The notes: generated from the letters alone by a model not told the origin. 16,398 nucleotides of DNA from Candidatus Latescibacterota bacterium (GCA_030746455.1 JASLMQ010001046.1:1-16398); one strand, 5' to 3'; shown: positions 1 through 7,219, counted from the stretch's first letter. A program made the numbers and translations.

Positions 1-10
1 GATATGCCCT

Positions 11-37
11 TCTTTCGTGTCTTTCGTGTCTTTCGTG
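11..37. repeat. Three tandem copies of a 9-mer (TCTTTCGTG)
   Basis: Three exact head-to-tail copies of TCTTTCGTG occupy 11-19, 20-28 and 29-37. Read on the minus strand this is CACGAAAGA three times. Such short-period CACGAAAGA or CACAGAGG runs are widespread intergenic elements in several uncultured phyla and planctomycete-type genomes (general knowledge). It lies immediately downstream of the truncated UroD-like stub. Related fragments occur at 1355-1381 and 2613-2631. There are no spacers, so it is not a CRISPR. Confidence 0.85.
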
Positions 38-56
38 GTGACCGGGTTCTGTCGAA

Positions 57-188
57 TCAAGGCCAATCGCGATCGCATCCCTCGTGGTCGCACCACAGAT
101 AGCCGACCCCATGCGTCGGAGGGCCCTCCACGACCCGTTCCGGATCGTCGAATCGGATGATGCGTAGCGCATTCTCCTTCGCGGTCAT
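57..188 (-). pseudogene. Truncated N-terminal stub of a UroD-like protein
   Basis: A 43-codon reading frame starts at ATG 188-186 and stops at TGA 59-57. The peptide opens MTAKENALRIIRFDDPERV and continues PPTHGVGYLWCDHEG. This opening (a KENAL-R-IRF-PERV start, then a PTHG-VGY-CDHEG stretch) is what I associate with UroD/MtaA-like proteins in uncultured bacteria, whose full length is about 350 residues. Only the first eighth is present, and nothing in the remaining 56 bases continues the fold in any frame. The stop lies about 20 nt before a tandem triple 9-mer repeat, so truncation at that repeat is likely. A weak GGTGAG sits just before the start. The gene lies 95 nt downstream of the Gfo/Idh gene on the same strand. 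A genuine small protein is possible but less likely. The family call is from memory of the N-terminal pattern, so moderately sure. Confidence 0.55.
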
Positions 189-283
189 AGCATCTCACCC
201 GGTCCCGTCTCGGCGCGGCCTCGGGCCGTCGTGTTCGCAGGCCGCCCATGGTTCGGTGGTCACGAAACGCCAGAACCCCCGGT

Positions 284-1285
284 CTAGAGGCGAACGGGCT
301 CGCCGCTATCCGCCGATTGCACGATGGCAAGACCCACCAACAGTGCGCGCCGGGCATCCTGCAGCGTCCCCTGATCGGGCTCTCGTCCGCCCACGATACA
401 GTCGGCGAAGTACGCGAGCTCCGCCTCCAGCGCTCCCGTCACCCGCCCGTGGACCTCGGGCAGCAGATGGAGGTCCGGACTCTCGACCGCCTCCGGCAGC
501 CAGACCCAGCTCGCGTCGTTGGGCTCCCGGATGTGGGCGCTCCCCTCCGTGCCGACCACCTCGAGGTGCACGTCCGACCAGTAGAGCCGACTGTCCGGCA
601 CGAGCCAGCTTTGCTCGATCACGCCGATCAGTCCGCTCTCGAAAGTCAGGGTCGCCCACCACGCGTCGGGGCGTTCGGGATCCATCATGGATCGCGTGCG
701 CGCGTAGGCCTCGACAACATCGTCCTGCGCCAGCCAGAGGAGCTGGTCGATCGTGTGGATCCCCGGCTGTAGAATGAGGGGATAGGGCTTGAACCGGGGC
801 TCATCCAGGATCCCGCGCCAGCCGCCCCGTCGACCGTAGATGGATACGAGTCTCCCCAGATCGCCGCCGTCGACCCTTCGCTTGATGTTGGCACGCCGCA
901 CGTCGAACCGCTCGAGGAAGCCGACCATCATCGTGGCGGGACCACCGGTAGAGGTCTCGATCAGCCGATCGGTCTCCTCCAGGCTGGTCGTGAGCAGGAT
1001 CTCGCAGAAGACGTGTTTACCCTGCTCCAGAGCCCCAAGGGCGATCTCGGCATGGCGGTCCACCTCTGTCACGATGTCCACGGCGGCGATGTCCGGGTCC
1101 TGGAGCATCTCGTCCGGATCGGTGTACCATTTCGGGACGTTGTGTTCAGCGGCCACCTCCCGGGCCCGGGCCTCCGACCGTGAGCAGACCGCGACCAGGT
1201 CCACCTGGGGGAGCTGCGTGAGGACACGTGCATGTTGGGCCCCGAACCGTCCCAGTCCGATGACGCCCATCTTGACAGTATCCAA
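284..1285 (-). CDS. Gfo/Idh/MocA family oxidoreductase, NAD(P)-binding
   Basis: A 333-residue cytoplasmic dehydrogenase-type protein; family members oxidise or reduce sugars, inositols or related polyols. The Rossmann start VKMGVIGLGRFGAQH carries GxGxxG at residues 10-15, and the C-terminal half holds the family's PGIHTIDQLLWL helix (His177, Asp180), where the canonical proteins have G-H-x-x-D. The EKP motif, which supplies the catalytic or substrate lysine near residue 96, reads CEILLTTS here, so the lysine is absent and activity may be altered. I chose TTG at 1285-1283: a strong GAGGAGG lies 8 nt upstream and it gives a normal length. The in-frame ATG at 1270-1268 would place Met directly on the first beta strand, with the Shine-Dalgarno too far away. 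The frame stays open to 1444, but that extension crosses a dispersed repeat and is not protein-like. It ends in TAG. Substrate unknown. Confidence 0.88.
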   Translation of the reverse strand: MDTVKMGVIGLGRFGAQHARVLTQLPQVDLVAVCSRSEARAREVAAEHNVPKWYTDPDEMLQDPDIAAVDIVTEVDRHAEIALGALEQGKHVFCEILLTTSLEETDRLIETSTGGPATMMVGFLERFDVRRANIKRRVDGGDLGRLVSIYGRRGGWRGILDEPRFKPYPLILQPGIHTIDQLLWLAQDDVVEAYARTRSMMDPERPDAWWATLTFESGLIGVIEQSWLVPDSRLYWSDVHLEVVGTEGSAHIREPNDASWVWLPEAVESPDLHLLPEVHGRVTGALEAELAYFADCIVGGREPDQGTLQDARRALLVGLAIVQSADSGEPVRL

Positions 1286-1354
1286 ACCCGGTTCCTCCTC
1301 AAAGTCTAGCGACTTGCAGGCATCATCAAGCGGCTTGTGTTTTGATCCCCAGAA

Positions 1355-1381
1355 TCTCTCTGTGTTCCTCTGTGCCCTCTG
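1355..1381. repeat. Dispersed CAGAGG/CACAGAG-type intergenic repeat
   Basis: The run TCTCTGTGTTCCTCTGTGCC followed by CTCTG is a degenerate tandem of a TCCTCTGTG-like unit with a period of about 10 nt. On the minus strand it reads as CAGAGG-GCACAGAGG-AACACAGAGA. It occupies the gap between the Asp-box gene and the Gfo/Idh gene, next to the hairpin at 1387-1416. Elements of this form recur between genes in many uncultured bacterial genomes (general knowledge). No coding role seen. Confidence 0.7.
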
Positions 1382-1386
1382 CCTGT

Positions 1387-1416
1387 CCGCCGAAGCGGCC
1401 CTGGCCGCGTAGGTGG
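1387..1416. repeat. GC-rich palindrome / stem-loop 3' of the Asp-box gene
   Basis: CCGCC (1387-1391) and GCGGCC (1395-1400) pair with GGCCGC (1403-1408) and GGTGG (1412-1416), separated by a small GAA/GTA internal loop and a very tight apical loop. It begins 20 nt past the stop of the Asp-box gene, so it could stabilise the mRNA 3' end or slow polymerase. No T-run follows on the minus strand, so it is not a classical intrinsic terminator. It abuts the 1355-1381 repeat and may be part of the same dispersed element. Confidence 0.6.
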
Positions 1417-1436
1417 ATGGTGATGCTCTTCCGTCT

Positions 1437-2606
1437 TCATCCATCCTTCGGCTTGAGGAACAGCACCTCCGCGTGTGCCACCCATCCCGATCTCAGATCC
1501 ATCCGGAACCAGCCCTCGCTGTTCTTCTCGTGGAACCGGGTAGGCGACCTCTGTCCCAGCTCCGCGAGATCATGCTGCGCCCAGGTCTCTCCCCCGTCCA
1601 GCGACACGATGATACCCGTGGCCATGGGTGACGCGGGCGCGCAGTGCGAGGCCAGAAAGACGCCATCCTGGATGATCAGGTTGCCCGACTCCACCTCCGG
1701 ATTGAACAACAGCGTGTGCTTCTCAGGCCGGGTCAGGTCCTCAGGCGCACACTTGAAGATCCCCCGGTCGTACGGCTCCGGGCCGTTCGAGTCGCTGATC
1801 CAGTACAACTCGCCGTCGACGAAGCTGATTCCCCCTGCCTTGTAGCGCGAGTTCAGGTGGTCCGACACGACGACCTCCCAAGCCCACCGGTCGCCATCCG
1901 CGTCGTATGTCCCCCTCAGCCAGTGGCACTCGAATCCCTCCGGCTTGTCCTGGTCTCCCGTGCACGCGTAGAACGCGTCCTCGGCGGGACTGTAGGCCAC
2001 GGTGTGCACGTGGCGGCAGATGACCGGGTTGTCCGGATTGCCCAGCGACGTGCCCGACGTCCCCCCACCGTTGGATCCGTCATCGTGGTTGTAGGGGTTC
2101 TGTCCAAAGGCATATGCGATCTTCACTGTCCGCCCGTTGTCGGTCGAGTAGTAGATGTTGACCGGCGACGCGCCGCCAAGGACGTTGCAGTAGTTCCCCC
2201 ACACCACCATCTCGGTGCCATTGACGTCCCACGAGTTGATGCCCGGAATCGTGTGGAAATACCACCCGGGAAGCTCCGGATCCACCGGTGTGTGCGGAAT
2301 GTAGTCGCTGCCGTCCGCATCCTTCACCGTGATCTGTTGGACCGTCTGCAGGTCGTCCGTGCCCAAGTAGAGCTTCGCACGGGTCGCGAAGAGAACGTTC
2401 CCATTTCTGAGAATGAGGCTGAACGTGATGTTCCGGGCGTTGGGAAACACAGCGCTGTGAGGCCAGCTCTTCCCGTTGTCCTCCGACAGCAGGATCTTGC
2501 CGTCCGCGTAGCCGAAGGCCTTGTTGTCGCGCTGGGAATCGATGTACACGCCTTCAGGCTGCAGGCGGTAGTAGAAGTGATCCGTCTCACCCATCTGTTC
2601 CGTCAT
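1437..2606 (-). CDS. Asp-box (BNR/sialidase-like) beta-propeller protein
   Basis: A 389-residue protein of the sialidase/BNR-repeat superfamily. Asp boxes of the S-x-D-x-G-x-T/S-W type are visible at residues 41-48 (SEDNGKSW), 154-161 (STDNGRTV, final Trp lost) and 335-342 (SLDGGETW). I see no signal peptide, so it is predicted cytoplasmic unless the fused upstream sequence matters. The start ATG 2606-2604 overlaps the original HAD stop (TGATG), the usual sign of translational coupling; a weak AAAGG lies about 9 nt upstream. The same frame is open back to 3002 because a deletion in the HAD gene joins it to this one, so a 506-residue fusion starting at the HAD ATG (2957) is also possible. True sialidase activity cannot be claimed: the arginine triad is not evident to me, and Asp boxes occur in many non-sialidase propellers. 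It ends in TGA. Confidence 0.78.
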   Translation of the reverse strand: MTEQMGETDHFYYRLQPEGVYIDSQRDNKAFGYADGKILLSEDNGKSWPHSAVFPNARNITFSLILRNGNVLFATRAKLYLGTDDLQTVQQITVKDADGSDYIPHTPVDPELPGWYFHTIPGINSWDVNGTEMVVWGNYCNVLGGASPVNIYYSTDNGRTVKIAYAFGQNPYNHDDGSNGGGTSGTSLGNPDNPVICRHVHTVAYSPAEDAFYACTGDQDKPEGFECHWLRGTYDADGDRWAWEVVVSDHLNSRYKAGGISFVDGELYWISDSNGPEPYDRGIFKCAPEDLTRPEKHTLLFNPEVESGNLIIQDGVFLASHCAPASPMATGIIVSLDGGETWAQHDLAELGQRSPTRFHEKNSEGWFRMDLRSGWVAHAEVLFLKPKDG

Positions 2607-2957
2607 CACGCTGTGCCTTTCGTGTCTGTGGCCCCGGTCATCTCCGCAACGGAGCGCATGTCGGGAACCGTCAGGTCGGACGTGGCCTCGGTCGGAGGGG
2701 TCGCTCCTGACCCCGAGAGGCCGTGGTGACGATTGACCCACACCGTCGAGAGTCCCATCTCCTTCGCGATACGGTCGGTACGGTCCTCGCTCGACCTCCG
2801 CCTCTGCCTCTCCGTAGAGCTCGAGCAGACTATCCCGACTGGCTTGTATGTCGTGCGTCTCGAGAACCGGCCTCAGCGCCGACGCGATCCCCGATTCCCA
2901 GTCGATCAACGTCCCGTAGCAGTCGAAGCTCAGGCACTCGAAGCGGCTGAAGTCCAT
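2606..2957 (-). pseudogene. HAD-superfamily hydrolase (type II haloacid dehalogenase-like), internally deleted
   Basis: The 5' part starts at ATG 2957 with a strong AAGGAGG 8 nt upstream. It encodes 66 residues including motif I, SFDCYGTLIDWESG, and ends at the conserved GPYRPYRE. The 3' part lies in a different frame and encodes IAKEMGLSTVWVNRHH followed by a GATPPTEATSDLTVPDM tail, the typical C-terminus of this family, ending at TGA 2608-2606. About 110 residues between them are missing, including the Ser/Thr and Lys motifs and most of motif IV, so no active HAD can be made. The junction lies near 2761-2785, where GACCGTA occurs twice nine bases apart, suggesting deletion between short homologies. 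Translation from the HAD start now runs in frame into the Asp-box protein. It sits 66 nt downstream of the radical SAM gene. Confidence 0.82.
2613..2631. repeat. Remnant of the CACGAAAG/CACAGA dispersed repeat
   Basis: TGTGCCTTTCGTGTCTGTGG resembles single units of both repeat types seen at 11-37 (TTTCGTG) and 1355-1381 (CTGTG). It overlaps the last codons of the HAD remnant, just before the Asp-box start codon. The HAD C-terminus may therefore have been rewritten by the element. The match is short and the call is tentative. Confidence 0.35.
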
Positions 2958-3023
2958 TCCAGGGCCCTCCTTCCACTTTTCGAAATCCGCCGCCTCTGAC
3001 AAGCCGCAGCAGCGACGTACGCG

Positions 3024-4334
3024 TCACGTCTGGGCCACGAACGGCCTGAAGTCCTCTCCGTATGCAAGAGTCCCTCTGCGGAGGCCGGGTGTGCAGGCCG
3101 GACCGCAGTTGCACACGAAGTCGTCACGGTTCTGCCCGAGCAACGGCGTCATCCGCCGCCAGACCCCGTGCGATTCCGCGCACAGAGACAACGGCGTGTC
3201 CGGGCTGAGTCGCCGCACTTCGTTGGCGTAGTGGGTGTAGACCTCAATACGGAAATCCGGGGGCATCACCTTGTACTCGTCAACCATCCCCCCTGCGGTC
3301 TCATGCTCCTCCATCATGCGGATGAACTCCGGCTCGAACAGAGATGGGTCGATCATCGACCTGAGCTCGTCGACGCTTCTGAAGAAGAGCATCTCCATAC
3401 TCAGATTGTCCGGCACCACGCTGTCGAACAGCATCTCCAGCGTCGCCGTCGCCTCCTCGCGCCAGCCGCGAATGGGGATGATCGGCTTGAACTTGAACCG
3501 GACCGGATATCCGGCCTCCTGGCACTTCCGTGCGGCCTCGATCCGTTCAGCGGTGGTGGCTGTATCCACCTCGACGAGCCGGCTCACGGTGTCCGTCGAC
3601 AGGGTCCACAGCATGATCGTGTGGCCACGGTGGTCGAGATCGAGCAGGAAGTCGACGTTGTCGCTCTTGCTGAAGAGGATGATGTAGCGGTCGTCCTTTT
3701 GGGCGAAATGCTGCACCAGGTCGACGCATACGCCGTACTCGGGCTCGAGCGGCAGGCAGTCGGTCTCTGTGTCGAATCGGATCACCTTTTGCCAGTCGTT
3801 CTCCTCGAGGAGTTCGTCGACTCGCTCGAGCCACTCCTCGACATTCAGCATGACGGTGGTCACCCGGCCCCGGCTGCAGTACTCACACTTGTGGAAACAC
3901 CCCCAGCCGGTGTGCAAGTCGTGGAGGCTCCAGCAGCAGTTGTCCCGCTCATGACGCTTGCGGTTGCCGTCCTCGAAGTGGCTCATCGTGGGGAGGCCGT
4001 ACAGGGCATGGAACATGGAGTTGCCGTAGCCCCACCCCTCCTGCAGGATGGGGAATCTCTGCCGCAGCGCCTTCCATGCGTCTCCCATGGACCAGCGGAA
4101 GGCATTGAACACGATATCCGGATCGCCGTGGTACCCCACTGTCCCCTGACGGCGCCCGAGATCGACCCACCCCTTCTGCGCGATCAGCTCCGCGAGCCCA
4201 TCCTCGTCAAGGATACGAACGGTCGATATAGGCTTGCCGAAGCCGGACATGAGCCGGTCGATCCGCGCCTGGCAACGGGGATCGGCCCAGGCCCAGTCGG
4301 TCGCGTAGAAGGCCTGTGGATGGAACGTTTTCAT
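3024..4334 (-). CDS. Radical SAM protein, spore photoproduct lyase family
   Basis: A 436-residue protein with the radical SAM cluster motif CFHKCEYC (Cys146, Cys150, Cys153; CX3CX2C), which would bind a [4Fe-4S] cluster and S-adenosylmethionine. The following FSKSDNVDFLLDLDHRGHT (about 222-238) and the segment RCQEAGYPVRFKF-PIIP near 270-287 correspond to conserved parts of the spore photoproduct lyase (SPL) family, which repairs thymine dimers in spores. The gene is longer than classic SPL (about 340-350 residues), with roughly 140 extra N-terminal residues before the cluster motif. It carries a C-terminal CNCGPAC (Cys408, 410, 414) that could hold another metal site. The start is ATG 4334 with only a weak GGGGAA nearby; GAGGAGG lies further upstream with no in-frame start next to it. 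It is separated by 107 nt from the UroD-like gene, so it may have its own promoter. Actual substrate unknown. Confidence 0.82.
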   Translation of the reverse strand: MKTFHPQAFYATDWAWADPRCQARIDRLMSGFGKPISTVRILDEDGLAELIAQKGWVDLGRRQGTVGYHGDPDIVFNAFRWSMGDAWKALRQRFPILQEGWGYGNSMFHALYGLPTMSHFEDGNRKRHERDNCCWSLHDLHTGWGCFHKCEYCSRGRVTTVMLNVEEWLERVDELLEENDWQKVIRFDTETDCLPLEPEYGVCVDLVQHFAQKDDRYIILFSKSDNVDFLLDLDHRGHTIMLWTLSTDTVSRLVEVDTATTAERIEAARKCQEAGYPVRFKFKPIIPIRGWREEATATLEMLFDSVVPDNLSMEMLFFRSVDELRSMIDPSLFEPEFIRMMEEHETAGGMVDEYKVMPPDFRIEVYTHYANEVRRLSPDTPLSLCAESHGVWRRMTPLLGQNRDDFVCNCGPACTPGLRRGTLAYGEDFRPFVAQT

Positions 4335-4406
4335 GGCTGTTCCCCGGATGTCGCCTCCTCGAGCGCGACTCCACCGTGGACCCCTGAGTCCGAATGGGGC
4401 TGTCGG

Positions 4407-4425
4407 CCGTTACCTAAGGCAATGG
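4407..4425. promoter_or_regulatory. Imperfect 19-bp dyad, possible operator
   Basis: The segment CCGTTACCTAAGGCAATGG is symmetric about 4416 (CC-TT-CCT / AGG-AA-GG, 14 of 18 flanking positions). It lies in the 107-nt gap upstream of the SPL-family gene, about 75 nt before its start codon, where a repressor or activator site would sit. No -10/-35 is convincing. The symmetry alone is weak evidence. Confidence 0.25.
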
Positions 4426-4441
4426 TTGCTACTGCGTGGCA

Positions 4442-5515
4442 TCATCTGTATGACAGCTCTTCCGACAGGTCCAGGTATCGCTTGATGGCCTCAGGTGGAA
4501 CGTTGAAGGGAATATGGTTGCCGATGCACATCATATACCCGCCGGACATCCTGCCCGTCTCCACCATCGTTTCGACCATGGTGTGGATCTCACCCGGATC
4601 GTTCCGCATCAGCACGCGGTTGTCCCCTTCACCCGCAATGAAACAGTTCTCGTATCGCCGAGCGATCGCCCTGTAATCCGTGAACGGCTCACTGATGATG
4701 CCGCGTGCCCCGCAAGCCATCACATCATCGGCAAACGCATCTACGCAACCGTCCACCATGAAGATCACTTCCTTGCCGGCCTGCTTCACGATGCCCCAGA
4801 ACTCCTCGTACCGGGGGAAGATGTGCTTCCGCATCCACGCGGGACTGCAGACGGGCCCGTTCGCCAGTACGATGTCGTCGTGGGATACCACGAAATTGAT
4901 GGGCAGTCGTGAAAAGGCGCTGTAGACACGGCGGTTGATCTCCGCGAACTCCTCCATGATCCGTTCGAACCGGGGATCCAGACTCATCAGAAGGAAGTTC
5001 TCGTACCCGAAAACCAGCATCGGCCACATGAACATCGTGTTGTAGAAGCTGACGGACGCGGAGGATCCGGCCGGGGCCTTGTCCCCCCATTCCGCGGGGT
5101 AGTTCTTCCGATACCGCTCATAGATCACATCCTCGCTTCTGAAATCACCGTCCACCACCACGCGCCAGCCCGTGAAGTCCCCCTGTTCGAGAGGGCTGAA
5201 ATCGAGCATCTCATCCTGGGTCCCGAACCGCGCACTGGCGATCTCCTGTTGCCAGTAGGCTCGATTGGAGTCCCCCCATCGCCCCTTGCCACGGTCTGCC
5301 TGCTCCTCGGGCCTGGGCTTTGGATCATCGGTCTCGGGAACCGGGAGACCCAGCTGAGGATAGAGCTCCTTCAGCTTGAGACGGCAAGACCGAGGATGCG
5401 CATAGGTGTCGATTCCGGCCAGATATGTCTCCGCGTCCGGGTTCGACCAGTGCTCCCAGTGTTCGATCCGTTTGGGCCCCAAACCCATAAAGCTCTCGTA
5501 CCTCGGATCAGCCAT
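4442..5515 (-). CDS. Uroporphyrinogen decarboxylase-like (UroD/MtaA superfamily) protein
   Basis: A 357-residue protein with the length and C-terminal architecture of the UroD/MtaA superfamily, which includes heme-pathway decarboxylases and corrinoid methyltransferases. The strand-loop VIFMVDGCVDAFADDVMACG, the following ISEPFTDY, and FIAGEGDNRVLMRND then GGYMMCIGNHIPFNVPPEA match the order of family motifs (the Asp-Gly pair, the GN-D strand, and the GGY...P...VP end). The N-terminal arginine-rich signature of true HemE is missing, so heme synthesis is unlikely; a methyl-transfer or decarboxylation role on an unknown substrate is more plausible. The start ATG is preceded by AAGGAGG at 9 nt. 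It is the last gene of a tight five-gene run, 30 nt after the ThDP enzyme. No corrinoid-binding protein is visible in the window. Confidence 0.82.
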   Translation of the reverse strand: MADPRYESFMGLGPKRIEHWEHWSNPDAETYLAGIDTYAHPRSCRLKLKELYPQLGLPVPETDDPKPRPEEQADRGKGRWGDSNRAYWQQEIASARFGTQDEMLDFSPLEQGDFTGWRVVVDGDFRSEDVIYERYRKNYPAEWGDKAPAGSSASVSFYNTMFMWPMLVFGYENFLLMSLDPRFERIMEEFAEINRRVYSAFSRLPINFVVSHDDIVLANGPVCSPAWMRKHIFPRYEEFWGIVKQAGKEVIFMVDGCVDAFADDVMACGARGIISEPFTDYRAIARRYENCFIAGEGDNRVLMRNDPGEIHTMVETMVETGRMSGGYMMCIGNHIPFNVPPEAIKRYLDLSEELSYR

Positions 5516-5545
5516 CTCACACGGCCTCCTTGATCCACCGGACGC

Positions 5546-7219
5546 TCAAGACGGTGTCCACGCGCGAGGGGCGATGCCCTCCACGTCCGTTTTCACATCC
5601 ACAACCGCCGGCTTGTCGGCAGCCAGCGCCTGATCGAGCGCGCCGGCGATGTCCCCCGGCTTGGTGACTGTAATGCCGAGGCACCCCATCGCGCGTGCCA
5701 TCCCGGCGAAGTCGGCGTCGGGGAACAGCCAGAGCTCATCGGAACCAGCGGTGCGTTCGCCGTAGACCTCCTCCACGCCTCCCTGCTCCTGGTTCAGCGA
5801 GTGGTTGTTGTTCACCACCGTCACGGTATGGATCCCGTTCTTCATCGCGGTATCCAGCTCCGTTATGTGGTACCAGATTCCGCCGTCGCCGGTGAAGCAC
5901 ACCACAGGACGATCCGGGTGGGCGCATTTAGCCCCTATCGCCGCGGGCAGGCCCCAGCCCAGCGAGCCGGAGCAACGCACATACGTCTGCTCGGGGTGCT
6001 TGAGGTCGAGCATCGTTCCCGTCCAGATGCCCGAATGCCCGGTGTCGGAAACCAGGATCGCGTCCGAAGGCAGCCAGTCGCTGAGCTCACTGCACAGACG
6101 CTCAGGCCGGATTGGGACCTTCTCCGACCGGGCGACCTCCTCAACGCCTTCTTTCCACTCCGCCACCAGCTCGTGCACTCGGCGGAGCCATTCCGTGCGG
6201 GGCGCCGCCGTCTCTGCCTGCCCGATCATCCGCCGCAGCGTGTTCCTGACGTCGCCCTGCAGCCCAACGCGGATCGGGTAGTTGCGGCCCAGTTCCTCCG
6301 GGTTGATATCGAGTTGGATGATTCGCGTCCCCTGCGGCGGAATGGTATATACGTTGGTCACCTGTCCACCAGCGTGGCTGCCGATGAAGAAGACCAGGTC
6401 GGCCTCGCAGACGGCCTGGTTTGCGCAGGCCCGGGAGTAGAGCCCCGGAACCCCAACCGCCAACTCGTGATCGGCGGGGAAGGCCGCTTTGGCGTTGAGG
6501 GAGGTCGCGACCGGGATGGACAGCTTCTCTGCCAGAGCCACGAGCTCGGCACGCGCTCCCGAGGAAGTCACGCCCCCGCCAGCCACGATCATCGGCCGCG
6601 CGGCCTGTCCAAGCCGACCGAGAGCTTCGGCCACCTTGTCTGCCTCCGCCTCCGGCCGGAAGGGAGGCACGCGGGCAAAGGCTTCTTCCACGATGACCTC
6701 AAGGTCGGCCTCCTCGTCCACGACCCTCTGACCTGCCAGGCCCTGGAGATCCAGATGCGCCGGCCCGGGTGCGCCCGAGGTGGCCGAACGGAAGGCCTGA
6801 CGCAGGTAGACGGGGAGCTGCTCGGGCGTGGCGACGTATGCGCTGTATTTCGTCACCGCCGAGAAGGGACCCCCGTGGTCGACCTCCTGGTAGGCGTGAC
6901 GCTGCTGGCTGATCTGGATCTCTCGTCCCGTTATCGCGATCACGGGAGAGCAGGCCAGAAAGGCGTCCTGCAGTCCGGCCGCGAGATTGGCCGCACCAAC
7001 AGACTGGGCCATACACAGGCTGGGACCGTTTCTCGCTCTGGCGTAGCCATCGGCCATGTACGCGGCCGCCTTCTCACCGTGGGTCTGAATCCGTTTGATG
7101 CCCAGCTTTTCCATCTCCATCAACGCCCGGGGGGCTATGTAGGGCATGAAGAAGACGTGGGACAGTCCAAAGCCGTGGACGGTCTCCGCGAGAAATCGAG
7201 CGCCGGTCATCTTGGTCAT
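5546..7219 (-). CDS. Thiamine diphosphate-dependent enzyme, acetolactate synthase (IlvB)-like
   Basis: A 557-residue three-domain ThDP enzyme. The N-terminal pyrimidine-binding domain holds the catalytic glutamate in HGEKAAAYMADGYAR (Glu49). The central domain carries GGGVTSSGA (about 214-222). The C-terminal pyrophosphate domain has the Mg-ThDP motif GDGG (444-447) followed 24 residues later by VNNN (469-472). Members include acetolactate synthase, oxalyl-CoA decarboxylase, sulfoacetaldehyde acetyltransferase and benzoylformate-type decarboxylases. No acetolactate synthase small subunit lies nearby, so a biosynthetic Ilv role is not supported; decarboxylation or carboligation of a catabolic 2-oxo acid is an inference. 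AGGAG lies about 8 nt before the ATG. It is 15 nt downstream of the dehydrogenase and 30 nt upstream of the UroD-like gene, so co-transcribed. Ends in TGA. Confidence 0.88.
   Translation of the reverse strand: MTKMTGARFLAETVHGFGLSHVFFMPYIAPRALMEMEKLGIKRIQTHGEKAAAYMADGYARARNGPSLCMAQSVGAANLAAGLQDAFLACSPVIAITGREIQISQQRHAYQEVDHGGPFSAVTKYSAYVATPEQLPVYLRQAFRSATSGAPGPAHLDLQGLAGQRVVDEEADLEVIVEEAFARVPPFRPEAEADKVAEALGRLGQAARPMIVAGGGVTSSGARAELVALAEKLSIPVATSLNAKAAFPADHELAVGVPGLYSRACANQAVCEADLVFFIGSHAGGQVTNVYTIPPQGTRIIQLDINPEELGRNYPIRVGLQGDVRNTLRRMIGQAETAAPRTEWLRRVHELVAEWKEGVEEVARSEKVPIRPERLCSELSDWLPSDAILVSDTGHSGIWTGTMLDLKHPEQTYVRCSGSLGWGLPAAIGAKCAHPDRPVVCFTGDGGIWYHITELDTAMKNGIHTVTVVNNNHSLNQEQGGVEEVYGERTAGSDELWLFPDADFAGMARAMGCLGITVTKPGDIAGALDQALAADKPAVVDVKTDVEGIAPRAWTPS

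Noticed and set aside
11..37. CRISPR-like array
   Set aside because: A 9-bp unit repeated three times without spacers is a simple tandem repeat.
1..59. Frameshift in the UroD-like stub
   Set aside because: An initial misreading of the G-run near 107 suggested a one-base deletion. Recounting the bases (GGGG) gave a clean frame through to TGA 57, so it is truncation only.
1286..1444. N-terminal extension of the Gfo/Idh protein to 1444
   Set aside because: It crosses the dispersed repeat and palindrome, is unlike family N-termini, and a good TTG start with Shine-Dalgarno exists at 1285.
3168..4676. Long plus-strand open frame (502 codons) opposite the SPL-family gene
   Set aside because: Antisense shadow: low-complexity, His/Arg/Val-rich translation with no motif, exactly opposite a strongly recognisable gene in GC-rich DNA. 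It also runs into the UroD-like gene.
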